Of a stretch of 45,667 nucleotides of DNA, positions 7,901-17,738 are shown piece by piece. The notes under the pieces were generated by a model. The model made no database searches and was not told the origin of the DNA. It was given only the letters and a program-made list of their open reading frames with translations. Positions within the stretch are counted from its first letter, which is position 1; the number at the start of each line of letters is the position of its first letter. Source of the stretch: Akkermansiaceae bacterium (GTDB lineage: Bacteria; Verrucomicrobiota; Verrucomicrobiia; Verrucomicrobiales; Akkermansiaceae); the NCBI GenBank assembly GCA_903906515.1, contig CAIVKO010000053.1:1-45667 (forward strand), read 5' to 3'. Made by a program: the position numbers and the translations under genes.

Positions 7901-10900
7901 ATTCCGTGATTGATGTTTCCGGCGGTGTTTATGTTTCAGAAAAAGGATCCTATACCTATGGCAAGGCTGGCACCATCTCGCTCATCACCGGCAACGATGC
8001 GGGTTTTGCGGGCGTGATCGGAGGAACGTTCACGTTGGGTTCAACCCTGCGCGGTTATTCGGGCTCCACCGGCGGCTCGCTCAACATCCAGGCCAACTTG
8101 ATCGAAATAGGCGGAGACAACACCCCGGGGAAACTCCATCTGGCAGAAGACTTTTTCCGTCAGGGAGGATTCACCAAATACTCGCTCACAGGAATCGGCG
8201 CAAGTTCGACGGAAACGCCTCCGACCGGCCAGTTCGAATCCTACATCCCCGCCATATCAATCGCCGCTAACACCAGAATCAATCCGTTGGCGGAAAGTTT
8301 GATCGCGGGAGCAGATCCTTACCAAGGCGGGGCGATCTCACTCCACACCTTTGTTAAACCGGATGGGCTGCGCTCATCCGTTGGCCTGAGCTTCACCGCA
8401 TTGGGTTCGGACGACCCGTTCACGATCGATCAACTCGAAGTCCGTGGAGATATTGTGATGGGCGCGGGCGCATCCATCGTCACAGAGCCGGGTGCGAGTG
8501 CCTCATTCAAGGCGGGAACCATCACATTGCTGGGATCTGTCATGGCACCCGGCGGCAAAATTTCCGTAGCAGGAGCGTCTTCATTTCCCTTCACGACCAG
8601 TCAACGGCTTTCCATCACGCAAGCCCTTCCCACCGTACATATTGGCAAGACAGCGGAACTCTCGGTGGCGGGAACCACGCTGCTGAAACCTGACGCATAC
8701 GGCAGGCGAATCGGCACGGTTTTTAGCGGAGGTGCCATTTCAGTTTCAGGAAATATCCTCGCGGAAAAGGGCGCGTTGCTGGATGCCTCAGGTGCCTCTG
8801 GTATCCTCGATCTGGACCCGGCTACTCTGGCATCAGGCAGTGTGGTTGTCGGAAACGATCCTCAAACCGGACTCACAACCCACCCCCTCCAATACCAATA
8901 CATCGCAACCCGCATCGACAGCAATGGAGGCGTGATCGACCTCTCAGGATCCCAGATGTTGCTATCGGACGCCACCTTGCGCGGCGGCACCGGTGGCCCG
9001 ACAGCCACTGGCGGTAAACTCCTGGTTTCTTCCGGACGATACTATCGGGACGGCGAAAGCCGAACCGGCGCGGATACCAATCTCGTAGTCACACAAAGCG
9101 GCGATGTGATCCTTAACCCGAGCGCTCCCATGGGTGTTGGCATCGGACTTTTTGACGGAACCGGAACCGCCTATGGCAACTTTGGCGGATTCTCGATCGA
9201 TCGGTTCAGCGAAGGATCATTCTCCTCTCTGAGTCTCGGCGGAAAATATTTCGCGAACGCTTCACCCATTCCGTATGGCGGGAATGTATCGTTCAAAGGC
9301 CCCATTCATTTGAATGTGACCGGCGAACTCCGCCTGGCCGCAGGAGGAGTGATCACTGCGGACGACTCCGTCAACATCAATGCCTCCTATCTATCCATCG
9401 GACAGGATTTCCGTGCTCCCCAGCATCCGGATGATGTGTTTCTTCCATTCCAACAGGACCCGGCGTTCCCGACAAATGTGCTGAATTTCGCTCCGTCCCA
9501 TGGTTCTGGAAGTCTTACCTTCAACGCACAACTCATCGATGTTGGCACACTTTCGCTTCAGAACATCGGTCGCGTGAACCTTGACGCCGGCAGCGGCGAC
9601 ATCCGGGGCAACGGAACCCTCAGCGTTGCCGGAGATCTCACACTGAATGCTTCGAAAATCTATCCGACAAGCCTGTCTTCGTTCTCCATCTTCGCCTACG
9701 ACCACGTATCCGGCACCGGCTCGGTCACAATTCATTCTTCGGGAGGGAGTAAAATCCCGCTATCCGCAGGTGGCAGCCTCTCGATTTACGCAACATCCAT
9801 TCATCAGAGCGGCATCCTTAGAGCTCCACTTGGCACGATCACCCTCGGTTGGGACGGCAACGATCTCGATCCAAGCGACAGCGATATCGATTCACCCTAC
9901 AACGTCATCGCCGGCACCACGGTTGCAGCCCCGGTTACCCAAGATCTGACACTCGGTGAAACGAGCGTGACCTCGGTCTCAGCCGCAACTGAAACAGGTG
10001 CACCCACGTGGATTTCACCCTACGGCACCAGCCCGGACGGGCAATCATGGATCGACCCGAGAGGCGTCAACGTCACGCTGACCGGCCTGCCGGAAAAATC
10101 CATTTCCATCACCGGAGAAAGTGTCGATATGCGGTCAGGCGCGGTGGTGGACATCCGCGGTGGTGGCGACTTGTTAGCCTCCCGCTGGGTGCCCGGCAAC
10201 GGTGGCAGCATGGACCTGCTAGGTTCAGCCTCCGCAAGCTGGGGTGGCGGCAACGAATACCAACCGGGCGATCTTGTCACCTTCGGCAGGGAAACGTGGT
10301 CCGCAAGAGTGCGCCACACCGGGCAAACGCCTTCCATCGGCCTCTACTGGTCAAAGGTGGCGGAATCTTATGCGATCATCCCGACATCCTCTCTTACCTT
10401 CGCGCCTTACAACCCGTTCAACACCGGACCCAACGCGCAATCACTGGCAGGTGACCCGGGTTATGTGAGTTCAGGACTCGGTGTCGGCGACACCATCACT
10501 CTCGAAGCGAGCAATGGACTGCCTGCGGGAACCTACACCTTGTTGCCCCGCCGTTATGCATTGCTGCCGGGGGCTTTCCTTGTCACTCCGCAGAGTGTTT
10601 CCGGCAGCGGTCAAGTCGTTTCACCTGACGGTTCCATTCAGGTTTCAGGCTATGTCGGAAATCGCTACAACCAACCCGATGTAGCTCCGGCTGTTCTCTC
10701 CCGTTTTGAAATCGCTTCGGCCGCGGTCATCAAGAACCGCGTCAGTTATGAAATGTATTCGGCGAACAAGTTTCTCGGATCGATTGCGGATCACTTGGAC
10801 GCCGGCAAGCCCCAACAACTCCCTGAAGACGCCGGATACGCCGCGTTTCATGGCAACTCGGCCCTCCAGCTTGATGGGATACTGCGCACCCATTCGCCAG

Positions 10901-13900
10901 GTCTCGGCGCAAGCGTTGACATCAGCAGCTTCGCCGACATCCGCTTGACGGGTGCTGCCAGTACTGGCGGCGGAGTCACACTGCAAACTTCGGTCCTGAC
11001 GTCCTGGGGTGCGGACAGCCTGCTCATTGGAGGCCTCCGTCACCGGAATAATGATGGGACGACATCGGTCGAAGTCCGCACCGACAATCTCACGCTCGAC
11101 AATCCAGGCGATCATCTATCAGCCGCCGACGTGATTCTGGCCTCGACGGGATTTCTTACCATATCAGACGACTCATCCCTCACCGCCTCGGGAAATTCCA
11201 AATTCAAAGCGGAAACATTGTCCTTGACCGGTGATGGCACCTTGCTGCGTGTCGGCATGGATGCCGACGCATCGATCCTGCGTACCGGTGTTTCCGGTTC
11301 GACAGGCGCTCTGATGACCATCGGCTCATCCGTGGATCTCAGCGGTGAATCCATCATTCTGGATTCGACTTATGGCACGGATCTCGCCTCGGATTTGAAC
11401 CTCGGCGCGGATCATCTCACTCTTGGCAGCGGCCAAATCAGCGTGGTCTTTGACAACGCGTCAGGCGCACTCGCCGGATCCGCATTTGACCCACATCTGG
11501 TCTTGAAGGGAACCACTCTGGACAAGGTGATGCAGGCCAAGGATCTTACACTTCGGAGTTACCGTAGCATTGATCTTTATGGCGGCGGCGTCCTGGGCGG
11601 GCCAGGCCTTGAACGTTTGACATTCATCGGCAGCGGCATGCGCGGTTACGAGACATCGGCGGCAGCCGTTGTCATCCGCGCGACAGACGTGACATTCAAC
11701 AATTCCGTCAACGCATCCACCCTCACTCCTCCCGCAGCATCGTCCGGCAGCTTGCAGATCGATGCGAAAAACATCCGCCTTGGCGCCAACTCCTTCAACG
11801 TGGCTGGCTATCAGGATTTATCGTTGAAAGCATCCGGCGGTATTTTCGCACAAGGCAAAGGTTCATTCTCCACTTCCGGAAATCTGCTCGCGGAAACGCC
11901 ACTCATCACCGGTGATGCAGGAACAAGCTATTCCATTACCGCAGATCAGGGAATGATCTTGGAACGCGGCACGGGCACCGCAGCCTCCACCAACTCGCTC
12001 GGTGCCAGTCTGACACTTCAAGCCGCCACGATCACCGCAAACACCCGGATTCTCCTGCCCAGCGGACAACTGACCCTGCGCGCCACACAGGGAGATGTGC
12101 AGGTCGGCGGAAATCTATCCGTTGCGGGTTCGTCAAAAACATTCAACGACCTGATACGCTATGCCAGCGCCGGCACCATCACACTGGACTCTCTGGCTGG
12201 CAACGTCGTTCTCACTAACGGAGCGTCCGTCTCAGTGGCGGCGGCGTCCGGCGGTGGCAATGCCGGAACCCTGAACGTGAACGCACCGCAGGGATCATTT
12301 GCCAACTCCGCGACTGTAAGCGGCCAAGCAGCGCAAGGCTACAAATCCGGTTCTTTCAATCTGGATACCGGATATCTCACTTCCAGTGGCAGCGGTTCGC
12401 TTGCCGCCCTCGATGCATCGCTTGATCTCGGTGGCTTTACCAACTCCCGCAGTTTTAGACTACGCAATGGTGACGCAACCATCGATCACACAGTCCACAG
12501 TCATGAGTTTTCCTTATCGGTCGATCAGGGGAACCTCGATATCACCGGGGAAATCGATGCCTCCGGCAGGACCGGGGGCCATATTTCTCTGGCGGCCAGA
12601 GGCAATCTGGTTCTCGCCGCAGGTGCAAAACTCAGCGTCGCCGCGCTTGAGTTCGACAACGCCGGCAAAGGCGGATCGATTCTTCTCGAAGCGGGAACCC
12701 AGCGCAACGGTCTCGCCAACAACGCGGCATTGCTGGATCTCAAGGCCGGTTCCATCATAGATCTTTCGGTTAGTGAATATACAGCTGGCCGCTACGATCA
12801 ACCCGGCTCCAGCGCGTTTGAAGGCAAATTCACCGGCACACTGCATCTCCGCGCCCCACGGACCTCCGCCAACAATGACCTCCAGATCGCCTCGATCCAA
12901 AGCACCATCACCGGCGCCTCCTCCGTCCTCGCGGAAGGCTTCAAGGTTTACACTCCCTCCAACGGAGTTCTCAACATCGCCCAGCGCGACCTCATCAATA
13001 CCGATGCCATCAGTTTCCTCGGCGCGGCGGGAACCGGCAATGCCAACGAGGTCGCGATGCGGAGCAAGCTGCTCAATGGCGCGGTCGCTTCGCTCGATTC
13101 CCTGCTCGTCATCGCCCCGGGCGTGGAAATGCTCAACCTGTCCGGCGATCTCACCCTAGGCCTCGCCAACAACTCCAATTCCGGCAGCACGAACGCGGAG
13201 GCGCTGGCTTCCGCCGATTGGGATCTATCAGGCTTCCGCTATGGCAGCCGCAGCGCCCCGGGCGTGCTGACTTTGCGTGCCCAGGGAGACCTCGTTTTCA
13301 ACAACACGCTCAGTGACGGCTTCACCCCGATCGCGCAGGGTACGGCCCAGGTGTTTTCGGACAATGGTCACTCATTGATGTGGCTGGCTCCGTTGATGAC
13401 CATCAAGGACACTCTACCTGTCAACACACAGTCCTGGTCATACCGTCTGACCGCCGGTGCCGACACAACCGCCAGCGATTTCAGCAGCGTCCTTTCTGCC
13501 AGCGCACTTGATTTTTCGCAACCGATGAAGGGCTCCGTGATCGTTGGCGAGTTATATCCGGTGATCCCAAACAGCATCTCGTCAGGAAACAATGCAGGCA
13601 TCGGTTCGGACGGTCAAACCGCAGACAGTATAAGGATATCGACCACAACCACCAACCGAGGGAATCGATTCGAAGTGATCCGCACCGGCACCGGGGACAT
13701 TACTGTCAACGCGGGGCGCGACGTGCAACTCCGCAACCAGTTCTCCACCATCTACACAGCGGGAGCAGCGTTGCCGATTCTCACGACCATATTTAGCGAA
13801 AACGATTTTGTGGTGCCGATCATCCCGAAAACGTCCGGCAATCATCCGAGTCAGAGCGGGGGGAATGTTTCGCTTGGCGCGTTGCAACAAATTTACCAGC

Positions 13901-16779
13901 CAGTGTGGTCAATGGCGGGTGGAAACATAGCGGTTTCCGCGCAAGCGAACATAGGCCGCTACACTCTTGTCGATGGCATTTTGACAGAATCTTCCAGCCG
14001 CCAGATGCCCACAAACTGGCTATACAGGCGTGGCTATTTGGATACCGGTACAGGTCTGTTCGCAAATGACGGAGGCGTGACAGGTAGAACCTCACAACAA
14101 ACAATCACCGATGTCGCAACATCGACGACATGGTGGATTGATTTCAGCAATTTCTTTCAGGGATTGGGCACATTTGGTGGTGGTAACATCAATATCATCG
14201 CAGGCCGTGACGTGGTAAACGTTGACGCCTTGGCCCCTACGAACGCAAGGATGGCCGGACGCAAGAAGAATCCTGACTTCGGGACTGTCAATAACGCGCC
14301 TGAGTATCTCAATCTTGCGGCGGACTCTAGCATGCTCCTGGAATTGGGTGGCGGGGATGTCAGCATCACCGCAGGCAGAAACATTGATGGCGGCATTTAT
14401 TATGTGGAAAAGGGCGAAGGAACGCTGTTCGCAGGAGGCGCCATAACAACCAACAGGGCACGCTCCATATCGCTTGGCGCTCTCAATGGTTCAGACGCTG
14501 GGGATCCTGTCACATGGATGCCGACCACGCTGTTTGTTGGCAAGGCCAGCTTCGATGTTTCCGCTCGTGGGGACGCTCTCATCGGTCCTGTTTCCAATCC
14601 TTTCATCCTGCCTCAAGGACTGAATAATAAATATTGGTATAAGACATCGTTCAGTACTTTCGCTGCGGATGCGGGAGTTACGGTTTCCTCATATGGAGGA
14701 AATGTGACTCATCGCTTCCAATCGAGTGGCGGCACGCCCATCTTGCAAGCCTGGTACTCCATCCAGAACCTTTACAATGGAAACGACGACACGACAGCTT
14801 CGCACTACCAGCCATGGTTACGCCTGAATCAGGGGGACATCAGCACCTATAGTGAATACTTCAAACTCGCCGCGCCAAATTTGAAGAGCACATCTTTTGC
14901 TGGCGACATCAATCTTGCTGGAAATATTACGCTGGCACCCTCTGCGGTGGGAGGCCTCGAACTGGCCGCCGGAGGAGGAATTATCGGACTGCAATCATTC
15001 GGGCCGGGATTTTCGCCCGGCGGTCCCGTCGAGCAGGTATCGACAGCATCCACAGTCAATGTCTCTGACGCTTCGGTTTCCTCTATACGTGGCATTGAAA
15101 ACCCTCTGGCCTATCAAAGTGCCATTGGGCGTGATCTGGTGAGCGCCTTGGGGAGCACAGTGGACATCTTGGCCCCGGTGAGAGAGGCTCTTACCGAAAC
15201 CGGCTCTTACCGGGACGCGGCAGGAACCAGTGTGAAGAAGGGAGCTTTGCACGGATCGACACTTCTGCATGAGAACGATCCGAACCCTATCCGTCTATAT
15301 GCCATCGGCGGCGATATCACCGGTCTGACATTATTCTCGCCCAAAAAGGCCCGAATCGTATCCGGACGCGACATCACCGATATCGCCTTCTATCTGCAAA
15401 ATCTCGCCGCCAATGACATCACCCTCATTTCGGCGGGCCGTGACATCATCCCATTCAATGAGAATTCGTCACTCCGCACGAGTGCCAACGATCTTGCCTC
15501 AGGTAATTACGTGAGTGGCAATGCGCTCGCGGGTGATATCCAAATCAACGGACCAGGGGTGCTGGAGGTCCTTAGCGGACGCAATCTTGATCTCGGAACA
15601 GGGGCCAATTCGCCAGACGGAACAGGTGTCGGAATTGCTAGTATCGGAAATTTCAGGAATCCGAATTTGCCATTCTCTGGAGCGGACATCATCGCCCATG
15701 CGGGAGTATCCGGAGAAGGTGGCGCAGGGCCTGCGGACGGGCTTTCCACTAGCTCCATGAATTTCGACGCATTTATTGAAAAATACATCGACGTGGACTC
15801 CGTCATCAAATCCCCCTATTTGGATAAACTCGGTATATCGGAAAATTTTTCCGCACTATCCGAGGAGCAACAATCGATCGTGGCTCTTGAGCGGTTCTAT
15901 CAAATTCTCCGTGATACCGGACGGGATTATGCAAAAAAGGGAAATTACGATGCCGGAGTTGCCGCGGTGGTTGCCTTGTTCGGTGAAGTGAAACCGGAAG
16001 GGGAAATCCTCACCCGCGCCAGAGAAATCCGCACTGTGACCGGTGGATCCATCAGCCTTGGCGTTCCTGGCGGCGGAATCACCATGGCCTCGGCGATTTT
16101 CGGTAATCCTCTGACTCCTCCCGGCATCGTCACCGAGTACGGAGGCTCGATCTCGACCTTCACCGATGGAGATGTTTCCATCGGCCAAGCCCGGATCTTC
16201 ACCCTGCGCGGAGGTGACATCGTGATGTGGTCTTCCAACGGCAACATCGCCGCAGGCACCTCGCCGAGGACGGTGGTCACCGCGCCGCCTACACGAGTGG
16301 TCATCGATGTCAGCAGTGCGAATATCCAGACCGACCTCGGGGGACTCGCGACTGGAGGCGGCATCGGCGTATTGGCCGCCGTCGAAGGAGTGAAAGCAGG
16401 AAACGTGGATCTAATCGCGCCCAAGGGATTTGTTGATGCAGGTGACGCGGGTATCCGTGTGACAGGCAATTTAAACATCGCCGCTCAAGTCGTCATCAAT
16501 GCGGGCAATATCAGCGCGGGCGGCACAACCACCGGCAGCAGTGTGTCCGCGCCCTCCGGGCCGAGCGTGAGTGCCGTGACCAGTGCTGGCAACACAGGTG
16601 CCGCAGCCAATGCACCGGTCGTTAAACCATCCGACGAGCAGAAGCCGGCGGAACCCGCTAAAGTGGAGGATGCATTGTCACTCATCACCGTGGAAGTCAT
16701 CGGTTATGGCGGAGGCTCCGGTGAGGAAGAAGAGGAAGAGAAAAATAAAGAGGAAGACAAGCAGAACACCATCCTCTGA
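4960..16779 (+). CDS. Giant filamentous-haemagglutinin-like exoprotein (TPS N-domain, DUF3739-type C-part)
   Basis: 3,939 residues from the ATG at 4960; this start gives a signal peptide (basic N-terminus, hydrophobic APVFAGLFITF, then ADAAD). An upstream in-frame ATG at 4903 lies within the promoter. After an Ala/Gly-rich linker, residues about 130-270 form the haemagglutination-activity (TPS) domain, with WDTFNVGKETTLTFDQ, NGIIFGGSSQVNARGLTVSS and SLPIND. The long middle is a repetitive beta-helix with Gly/Ser/Asn turns. At about residues 1761-1800 it carries a segment (EYQPGDLVTFGRETWSARV ... LYWSKV) like a CBM5/12 chitin-binding module. From about 3440 to 3850 it matches the DUF3739 pattern (SGRDITDIAFYLQNL, FYQILRDTGRDYA, FTLRGGDIVMWSSNGNI). 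The end is acidic (GEEEEEEKNKEEDKQ). Two-partner secretion to the cell surface is expected, but no TpsB/FhaC-type transporter is in the window. A SEL1 protein follows after 23 bp. Confidence 0.85.
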   Translation: MKPNRFRFHAPSLFSTPLRYGAPVFAGLFITFTGLHADAADILRGGGGANPNPATGGGAAAGGSGTPAATNAARANARDTLIRTTRTLDAMKAVQAAARAAAIAGPNQLGTTTAPLPVVPNGVGVGGLNPAAINTDPLNTQKNVWVGAELLPANPADTTKVTIKQTTQQALLYWDTFNVGKETTLTFDQKAGGQNVGQWIAFNKVNDISANPTQILGNIKADGQIYIINRNGIIFGGSSQVNARGLTVSSLPINDNLITQGLLNNRDAQFLFSGLEVPGGADGTPNFTPEEPPASGKYGDITVQTGAILKSPASSGGNGGRITLIGPNVSNAGTISTESGQTILAAGLQVAFAAHDGSDPSLRGLDVWVGAVGDYAGSASNTGLIQALTGSTSITGRVIDQLGVIDSSTSVSLNGRIDLKASYGAVANPNFDSTTEQGSGGPMFFNQFTGTVTLGEDSVSRILPDYASTKAVPGTSLPERSQVNIEGLAIHLDKNAVLLAPNAEVSIRAGVWPYKDADGNRTIFNASGAIESGITNFYSGTAQKFLLDGGQIYVDEAATINVAGSDDVFVPLAQNLLTIQLRGAELADSPLQRDSNIRGKSLTVDIRDTGTYNGKFWMGTPLGDVTGLAGLIERNVSQLTAVGGNITLQAGGSIVVREGASLDVSGGSFKHEAGLMKTSWLLSNGRLVAMKDATPDQVYDGVYNGESVFIQNKWGVIQSYGAPAYAGTYQESYIEGAAGGKLSLTAPSMALDGDLRGSTVTGPQQRSNPPTAASLTINFEADKAVPVPGNTAISYIKHSPTPPSVLFAPNAGAGTVPDFILVNDVPANLPANRIGTVVLSAKLLDEEGFGSLEVINPDGSITVPENVTLTTNPKGSVTFAAANLSIFGSVVAPGGKLSFTTYNISSSFAAEYSIQNPSGSVPFPLPVDGRGMFLLGGSALISTAGLIADDRPASASAINEPVSTVGGEISIRSYHANLEQNSVIDVSGGVYVSEKGSYTYGKAGTISLITGNDAGFAGVIGGTFTLGSTLRGYSGSTGGSLNIQANLIEIGGDNTPGKLHLAEDFFRQGGFTKYSLTGIGASSTETPPTGQFESYIPAISIAANTRINPLAESLIAGADPYQGGAISLHTFVKPDGLRSSVGLSFTALGSDDPFTIDQLEVRGDIVMGAGASIVTEPGASASFKAGTITLLGSVMAPGGKISVAGASSFPFTTSQRLSITQALPTVHIGKTAELSVAGTTLLKPDAYGRRIGTVFSGGAISVSGNILAEKGALLDASGASGILDLDPATLASGSVVVGNDPQTGLTTHPLQYQYIATRIDSNGGVIDLSGSQMLLSDATLRGGTGGPTATGGKLLVSSGRYYRDGESRTGADTNLVVTQSGDVILNPSAPMGVGIGLFDGTGTAYGNFGGFSIDRFSEGSFSSLSLGGKYFANASPIPYGGNVSFKGPIHLNVTGELRLAAGGVITADDSVNINASYLSIGQDFRAPQHPDDVFLPFQQDPAFPTNVLNFAPSHGSGSLTFNAQLIDVGTLSLQNIGRVNLDAGSGDIRGNGTLSVAGDLTLNASKIYPTSLSSFSIFAYDHVSGTGSVTIHSSGGSKIPLSAGGSLSIYATSIHQSGILRAPLGTITLGWDGNDLDPSDSDIDSPYNVIAGTTVAAPVTQDLTLGETSVTSVSAATETGAPTWISPYGTSPDGQSWIDPRGVNVTLTGLPEKSISITGESVDMRSGAVVDIRGGGDLLASRWVPGNGGSMDLLGSASASWGGGNEYQPGDLVTFGRETWSARVRHTGQTPSIGLYWSKVAESYAIIPTSSLTFAPYNPFNTGPNAQSLAGDPGYVSSGLGVGDTITLEASNGLPAGTYTLLPRRYALLPGAFLVTPQSVSGSGQVVSPDGSIQVSGYVGNRYNQPDVAPAVLSRFEIASAAVIKNRVSYEMYSANKFLGSIADHLDAGKPQQLPEDAGYAAFHGNSALQLDGILRTHSPGLGASVDISSFADIRLTGAASTGGGVTLQTSVLTSWGADSLLIGGLRHRNNDGTTSVEVRTDNLTLDNPGDHLSAADVILASTGFLTISDDSSLTASGNSKFKAETLSLTGDGTLLRVGMDADASILRTGVSGSTGALMTIGSSVDLSGESIILDSTYGTDLASDLNLGADHLTLGSGQISVVFDNASGALAGSAFDPHLVLKGTTLDKVMQAKDLTLRSYRSIDLYGGGVLGGPGLERLTFIGSGMRGYETSAAAVVIRATDVTFNNSVNASTLTPPAASSGSLQIDAKNIRLGANSFNVAGYQDLSLKASGGIFAQGKGSFSTSGNLLAETPLITGDAGTSYSITADQGMILERGTGTAASTNSLGASLTLQAATITANTRILLPSGQLTLRATQGDVQVGGNLSVAGSSKTFNDLIRYASAGTITLDSLAGNVVLTNGASVSVAAASGGGNAGTLNVNAPQGSFANSATVSGQAAQGYKSGSFNLDTGYLTSSGSGSLAALDASLDLGGFTNSRSFRLRNGDATIDHTVHSHEFSLSVDQGNLDITGEIDASGRTGGHISLAARGNLVLAAGAKLSVAALEFDNAGKGGSILLEAGTQRNGLANNAALLDLKAGSIIDLSVSEYTAGRYDQPGSSAFEGKFTGTLHLRAPRTSANNDLQIASIQSTITGASSVLAEGFKVYTPSNGVLNIAQRDLINTDAISFLGAAGTGNANEVAMRSKLLNGAVASLDSLLVIAPGVEMLNLSGDLTLGLANNSNSGSTNAEALASADWDLSGFRYGSRSAPGVLTLRAQGDLVFNNTLSDGFTPIAQGTAQVFSDNGHSLMWLAPLMTIKDTLPVNTQSWSYRLTAGADTTASDFSSVLSASALDFSQPMKGSVIVGELYPVIPNSISSGNNAGIGSDGQTADSIRISTTTTNRGNRFEVIRTGTGDITVNAGRDVQLRNQFSTIYTAGAALPILTTIFSENDFVVPIIPKTSGNHPSQSGGNVSLGALQQIYQPVWSMAGGNIAVSAQANIGRYTLVDGILTESSSRQMPTNWLYRRGYLDTGTGLFANDGGVTGRTSQQTITDVATSTTWWIDFSNFFQGLGTFGGGNINIIAGRDVVNVDALAPTNARMAGRKKNPDFGTVNNAPEYLNLAADSSMLLELGGGDVSITAGRNIDGGIYYVEKGEGTLFAGGAITTNRARSISLGALNGSDAGDPVTWMPTTLFVGKASFDVSARGDALIGPVSNPFILPQGLNNKYWYKTSFSTFAADAGVTVSSYGGNVTHRFQSSGGTPILQAWYSIQNLYNGNDDTTASHYQPWLRLNQGDISTYSEYFKLAAPNLKSTSFAGDINLAGNITLAPSAVGGLELAAGGGIIGLQSFGPGFSPGGPVEQVSTASTVNVSDASVSSIRGIENPLAYQSAIGRDLVSALGSTVDILAPVREALTETGSYRDAAGTSVKKGALHGSTLLHENDPNPIRLYAIGGDITGLTLFSPKKARIVSGRDITDIAFYLQNLAANDITLISAGRDIIPFNENSSLRTSANDLASGNYVSGNALAGDIQINGPGVLEVLSGRNLDLGTGANSPDGTGVGIASIGNFRNPNLPFSGADIIAHAGVSGEGGAGPADGLSTSSMNFDAFIEKYIDVDSVIKSPYLDKLGISENFSALSEEQQSIVALERFYQILRDTGRDYAKKGNYDAGVAAVVALFGEVKPEGEILTRAREIRTVTGGSISLGVPGGGITMASAIFGNPLTPPGIVTEYGGSISTFTDGDVSIGQARIFTLRGGDIVMWSSNGNIAAGTSPRTVVTAPPTRVVIDVSSANIQTDLGGLATGGGIGVLAAVEGVKAGNVDLIAPKGFVDAGDAGIRVTGNLNIAAQVVINAGNISAGGTTTGSSVSAPSGPSVSAVTSAGNTGAAANAPVVKPSDEQKPAEPAKVEDALSLITVEVIGYGGGSGEEEEEEKNKEEDKQNTIL

Positions 16780-16802
16780 AAATTCACCAACCTACTGAAA
16801 AC

Positions 16803-17714
16803 ATGAAATTCCATCATTGCACCATCATCATGTTGTTTCTTGGAGTTCCCGGGGCATGGTCGGCGGCAAGCAAGCCCCCACTTGACCAGAAAATTGTCAC
16901 CTCTGCAGAACGGGGTGAGGCCGACGCCCAATTTCAACTGGCCAGGGCTTATCTCCATGGCGATGGCGTGCCCAAGGATGTGAAGAAGGCGTTCGAGTTG
17001 ATGAAGGCTGCGGCCGATCAAGGTAACGCCGAGGCCATTGGCGGACTTGGTTATTTCTATAGCGTCGGCATCTCGGTGCCCAAAGATGAAAAACAGGCGG
17101 CTGTATGGTTCCGCAAAGGCGCTGAAAAAGGTTCAGCCAAAGCGCAATTGAATCTGGCGAAACTGCTGCTTGCCGGAAAAGAAAACGCGGCCCCCGAGGG
17201 CGCGTCCGATAAGAGTCCGGACAAACTGATTGAAGAAGGTCTCCAATGGATGCTAAAAGCGGCGGATCAAGGGCTTCCCGAGGCTGAACTAGCCTACGGA
17301 AACATCCTGTACTTCGGCGATCATGCAGTGACCAAGGACTATGGGAAAGCTGCTCGCTATTTGAAAAAAGCGGCGGAATCCGGCATGCCTGATGCACAGA
17401 ATTCCTTCGGTGTCATGCTTGAGAGCGGGTTGGGTGTGCCTATGGATGAGAGAGCGGCCCGGGAGTGGTTCCGAAAAGCCGCACTCATGGGAAACATCAA
17501 GGCACAAGGTAACTTGGGCAGGATTCTTGGTCCGCTTGTTGAATACCGGAACACTCGCATCGAAGCCGTTGCTTGGCTCCTGATTGCTTCTTCGCAAGGC
17601 GAAGTCACCGCGTCCAAATCACTTGCGGACTCGGCGCCCGGCTTGAAAGAAGGAGAATTCGAACTCGCGAAACAAAAGTCCGCAGAGTTGCGGGCAACAA
17701 TTCGCAAGAAGTGA
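16803..17714 (+). CDS. Secreted SEL1-like repeat protein
   Basis: 303 residues with a signal peptide (MKFHHCTIIMLFLGVPGAWS, cleavage after about residue 21). From residue about 38 the chain is a series of roughly 36-residue helix-turn-helix SEL1 units, recognisable by AQFQLARAYLHGDGVPKD, AEAIGGLGYFYSVG, AELAYGNILYFGD and AQNSFGVMLESGLGVPMD. SEL1 solenoids are protein-protein interaction scaffolds, here probably periplasmic. The gene starts 23 bp after the giant haemagglutinin gene and is probably co-transcribed, so a role as accessory or chaperone for that exoprotein is a reasonable inference. Confidence 0.85.
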   Translation: MKFHHCTIIMLFLGVPGAWSAASKPPLDQKIVTSAERGEADAQFQLARAYLHGDGVPKDVKKAFELMKAAADQGNAEAIGGLGYFYSVGISVPKDEKQAAVWFRKGAEKGSAKAQLNLAKLLLAGKENAAPEGASDKSPDKLIEEGLQWMLKAADQGLPEAELAYGNILYFGDHAVTKDYGKAARYLKKAAESGMPDAQNSFGVMLESGLGVPMDERAAREWFRKAALMGNIKAQGNLGRILGPLVEYRNTRIEAVAWLLIASSQGEVTASKSLADSAPGLKEGEFELAKQKSAELRATIRKK

Positions 17715-17738
17715 GCGAAATTCAGTTTTCTCTATCAC

